Under the pieces are notes generated by a model. That model made no database searches. It had not been told where the DNA came from and saw nothing but the letters and a program-made list of their open reading frames with translations. A stretch of DNA of 64,000 nucleotides from Trichoplax adhaerens (lineage: Eukaryota > Placozoa > Uniplacotomia > Trichoplacea > Trichoplacidae). Each line of letters begins with the position of its first letter. Positions within the stretch are counted from its first letter, which is position 1. The stretch lies in contig NW_002060943.1 in NCBI RefSeq assembly GCF_000150275.1, forward strand, positions 11,780,878 to 11,844,877, written 5' to 3'. Positions 61,144 through 64,000 of this stretch are shown here, in pieces. The position numbers were made by a program, and so were the translations under genes.

Positions 61144-61928
61144 GCTATTGAATGTGTACAGTACTGTATAGTGTAGAACCGTATATACTGTAAATATCAG
61201 GTTGGAGAGGAAGATCTCCATTTTCTCAATGTTACTACCAAATGAATACCAAATGACCTCAGAAATAAAGTCGGTTGAAAATTTGGATTCACACTTTATA
61301 GGATAGCCTATTACATGTCCATCGTAGCAGTACGATCTCATTTACTTTCGATTTAAAATCCTTCCCCCCCCCCCAAAAAAAAGTAAATTACGCTATAATA
61401 GATATACAGTATACGTATAGTGCACGGTTGTGCATAAATACTGTACATATACAGTATATATTATATATCATAACTATAGAATGGCATATTAGTAAATTAC
61501 TGAAATTTCCAATGGTATATTAGTAATTATGAAATTATACTGTGGCAAATCAGTAATTTAGTCTATATTATATTATTATATATACAGTACACATCGCTAC
61601 AGCCTGTTAGAAGGGTTTAAAAGGTGCCTATCCATGGCCCAGACTACCTTTTAGCCTTAAAATACCCATGAGAATGCTTCTCATAATCCTGAAATCCCCT
61701 CTGCAGCAGGGGTCAACAGAGGGTAATTGAATGCACATGTTGTAAAATACCGCTGCATACTCCAGTTTTACCTCAATCATGCAACATAAAATTATTGGAC
61801 GAATATTGATTGTGCTGTAGTCTGCGACCCGCTGTCAAAGCAAGTTGTTTGACAATTTCTAGTTGATGTCACTCCATTACTGACTTTGTACTATAGTAAT
61901 AAGCAAGGCAGTCTGTGCTACACGAATA

Positions 61929-62084
61929 AACGAATTAATTAATGAATGAATTTATTACACAAACACACACGATAGTCGCTAACTCTACTCAAAAGCAATC
62001 AAGTTAAATGAATTAATGAATGAATGAATTTATTATACAAACACACACGATAGTCGCTAACTCTACTCAAAAGTAATCAAGTTA
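61929..62084 (+). repeat. 78-bp tandem duplication
   Basis: Two copies of GAATTAAT(G)AATGAATGAATTTATTA-ACAAACACACACGATAGTCGCTAACTCTACTCAAAAG.AATCAAGTTA, offset by 78 bp and almost identical. Confidence 0.85.
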
Positions 62085-62953
62085 TTAGCCTAGCACAGAG
62101 ATATTACAGCTTAAACTGCTTGATTATACATTACATGAGCGTATTCATCCGATCATACACAACATATTGATTGGTTATAATCCATCGCGCTATATTCCAA
62201 TCAAGTGCGAGAACATGAACGAAGGAGGAAGTAAAAGAGAGTTGAACGAGTAATATTGATGTCATAGCTACAGTGTACAGTACAAAGGAAGTCTATAGTA
62301 CACTCCAGTACTGTAGCATAGTGGAAGAACGGTACTGGTGGCTTCCCCTGTGCACAGCGTTTACACTAGATAGACCTGTCAATAAAAAGACCTTTTTGAA
62401 TAAAGTAGTCTACAGTACAGTATAGTTCGTACAGTGTATAGTACTGTAAACCATACTGGCCTGCAGACTGCAGTTGAGCTGAGCAACTTGATTGCAATCA
62501 TGGAGAGCAGTGTGGAAGACGCTGCAGAATGATCAATTTAAATAGTCCACTGTCCGTTAATTTGCAATTCAATCCATGAAATAAATTGTATTCAATTCAA
62601 GCTAATCTTAGTTAGAACTTGAATCTTCAACTATTTTATCCTTATACAATACTTGGCATAAGATGATGATACGCTCCAACATTCTCAACTTGGTGACTCC
62701 GAAAATTGCACAGGTACACCGCCGACTGCATGAAGAGTCTGTTAGAATAGTTGTATATCACAAGTAGACGAGATATTCTTGTGCAGTGAGATTGATAGCT
62801 AGAGCAATACTAAACTGTAAATGCATCATTACCATGTAACAAACGATGAATTGATTAGATCATACTGTACGCGTATAGAGTACAATTTTATGGTGATATA
62901 CCTTTCAGCAGCAATGTACAGTAGAATTTCTTTCTGTCTCTTAATATTGCGAT

Positions 62954-62961
62954 TGACGTCA
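62954..62961 (+). promoter_or_regulatory. CRE palindrome upstream of the 63.2 kb gene
   Basis: TGACGTCA is followed by a GC-richer stretch (GCGACCGCCACTGTTGCTGC) and a possible 5' UTR exon ending GCTAAAAAG|gtatat at 63069. It probably belongs to the promoter of the plus-strand gene starting at 63231. Confidence 0.4.
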
Positions 62962-63230
62962 TTATCTTAATCTAGTTTGGCCTTTGGCGACCGCCACTGT
63001 TGCTGCGGCTTTTTTCTTCTAGTCAAGTCAATTATTTCGCCAAAAAGAAATCCAAGGAAGCTAAAAAGGTATATCTTAACTTATTCTGGAGTATTTGAGA
63101 TGTTTTACCAGTAGACTGCCTGTACCATATTATAATGCGGTATCAATGAATGAATCGTTTCTCTTAAGTCAAGAGTGTGTATTGCATATCCATTTAGTTA
63201 TCGTCAACACAAATCCTACTACGCTCTAAC

Positions 63231-64000
63231 ATGAGCCTTCTCCAGTTTGCAAATGAAATCAAGGTAGAGCCAGGTAAGATTTCTTATTCTCTTTAAAATT
63301 ATCAGAACCGTCAAACTGCTAACTGCAGTATTGAGTTCGCCGTAATGCTTATGCTTATTATTAAGTCTACAACTTTCTTGATCGATATAATTGCATGTGT
63401 ATCTTATATTTGCCTCTAAGTTTATGCTCAAACTGAAATGATTCATGAATTGAAACTAACTATATGATACAAATATCCGTGCAAAATCCTTTAAAATTAT
63501 CTACAATATACCTACATCATTCCTTTCAGAAATTTTATGCCGAAAACTGCAAGAGTTAGATGATACCAATCAATACAAGATGGATACAAGTAAGCATTAG
63601 TCGTGCCTTCGTACAAGATCTCACTACAGTTTAAATATGTTACTCACTGTTCCAATTGCAAACTTATCAATTTCATTAATCGAATTCCATGGGTATATAC
63701 TGTAGTAAAGTCGTATGAGGTGCAGTGTAGAATGATAAAACGAAAATCAATTGACTTTTAGTATTATCCTTTACATGATGAGATGCTCGCCTAAGTCATT
63801 GAAAATTGGGTTGATTTTGTTAATATCCCTATTCTAGTCTTAAGTAGAGATCTGCAAGATTTACTATTATTAGAATATAATATAGCAGCTGACGAAATAT
63901 CTCACGGTACATCCCCTAGCAGGTAATGTTAATATGATTTCACCATCGATATGTTGTTATGGATGCAATTTGGTACATTGTTTAATGGACGTCTAATAGT
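63231..64000 (+). CDS. Unknown protein, 5' part only, runs off the right edge
   Basis: Exon 1 is 63231-63273 (ATG AGC CTT CTC..., 14 codons, gtaaga donor). Exon 2 is 63530-63589 (acceptor cctttcag, donor gtaagc). A likely exon 3 is 63850-63922 (donor gtaatg). Phases are 1, 1 and 2. The product begins MSLLQFANEIKVEPEILCRK, continues LQELDDTNQYKMDT, then LQDLLLLEYNIAADEISHG. It looks helical and soluble. I do not recognise the family from about 58 residues. The exon-3 acceptor was chosen by frame (AGAG|AT); others nearby break the frame. Confidence 0.5.

Larger units (their letters stand above)
61144..63230. other. Repeat-rich intergenic stretch before the last gene
   Basis: Contains a C10-A9 homopolymer junction (about 61363-61382), TATA/GTAC-rich sequence, a possible structured segment at 61615-61720 (TAAAAGGT pairing with ACCTTTTA; CCCCTCTGCAGCAGGGGT), and a 78-bp tandem duplication. 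No gene was identified. Confidence 0.45.

Overview
The window is nuclear DNA of an animal. It is AT-rich, its genes are split by many short GT-AG introns, and the recognisable products are metazoan (myosin I, SLC43 transporter, RUSF1, calmodulin, BROX, MSK kinase). The compact introns, low GC and full-length conserved genes suggest an early-branching animal, most likely a placozoan such as Trichoplax. That assignment is an inference; nothing here proves the species. Only one exon model is given per gene, built by hand from reading frame, splice signals and phase. All models quoted as complete close in frame from ATG to stop.

Layout. 0-1.5 kb: 5' end of a class I myosin on the minus strand, running off the left edge. 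3.5-7.1 kb: a patchwork of direct and tandem repeats around a GIY-YIG nuclease reading frame that is broken by one in-frame stop; upstream of it lie a TATA box and two copies of a GAAANNGAAA element. 13.8-21.8 kb: a ten-exon SLC43-type transporter with an enormous cytosolic loop that holds three copies of a conserved 26-residue motif. 25.5-27.6 kb: a three-exon gene of unknown function with a clear TATA box. 28.7-30.7 kb: a possible small membrane protein. 32.6-35.2 kb: a five-exon minus-strand gene of unknown function. 36-36.4 kb: a foldback (inverted-repeat) element. 37.0-40.8 kb: RUSF1. 42.2-45.5 kb: calmodulin, minus strand, with a CCAAT/CRE promoter. 47.1-51.1 kb: BROX. 52.3-60.3 kb: MSK-type tandem kinase, minus strand, with a degenerate ~135-bp minisatellite in intron 2. 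63.2 kb onward: the start of an unidentified plus-strand gene.

The genes are unrelated housekeeping and signalling genes rather than an operon-like system. One loose functional link exists. Calmodulin has a consensus CRE (TGACGTCA) in its promoter, and MSK kinases in other animals phosphorylate CREB; their proximity may be chance. The right half (about 36-63 kb) is studded with TACAGTAC/GTACTGTAC palindromes and short inverted and direct repeats that are scarce in the left 35 kb. The least ordinary items are the SLC43 loop with its repeated motif, the interrupted GIY-YIG gene inside a repeat block, and the foldback element.
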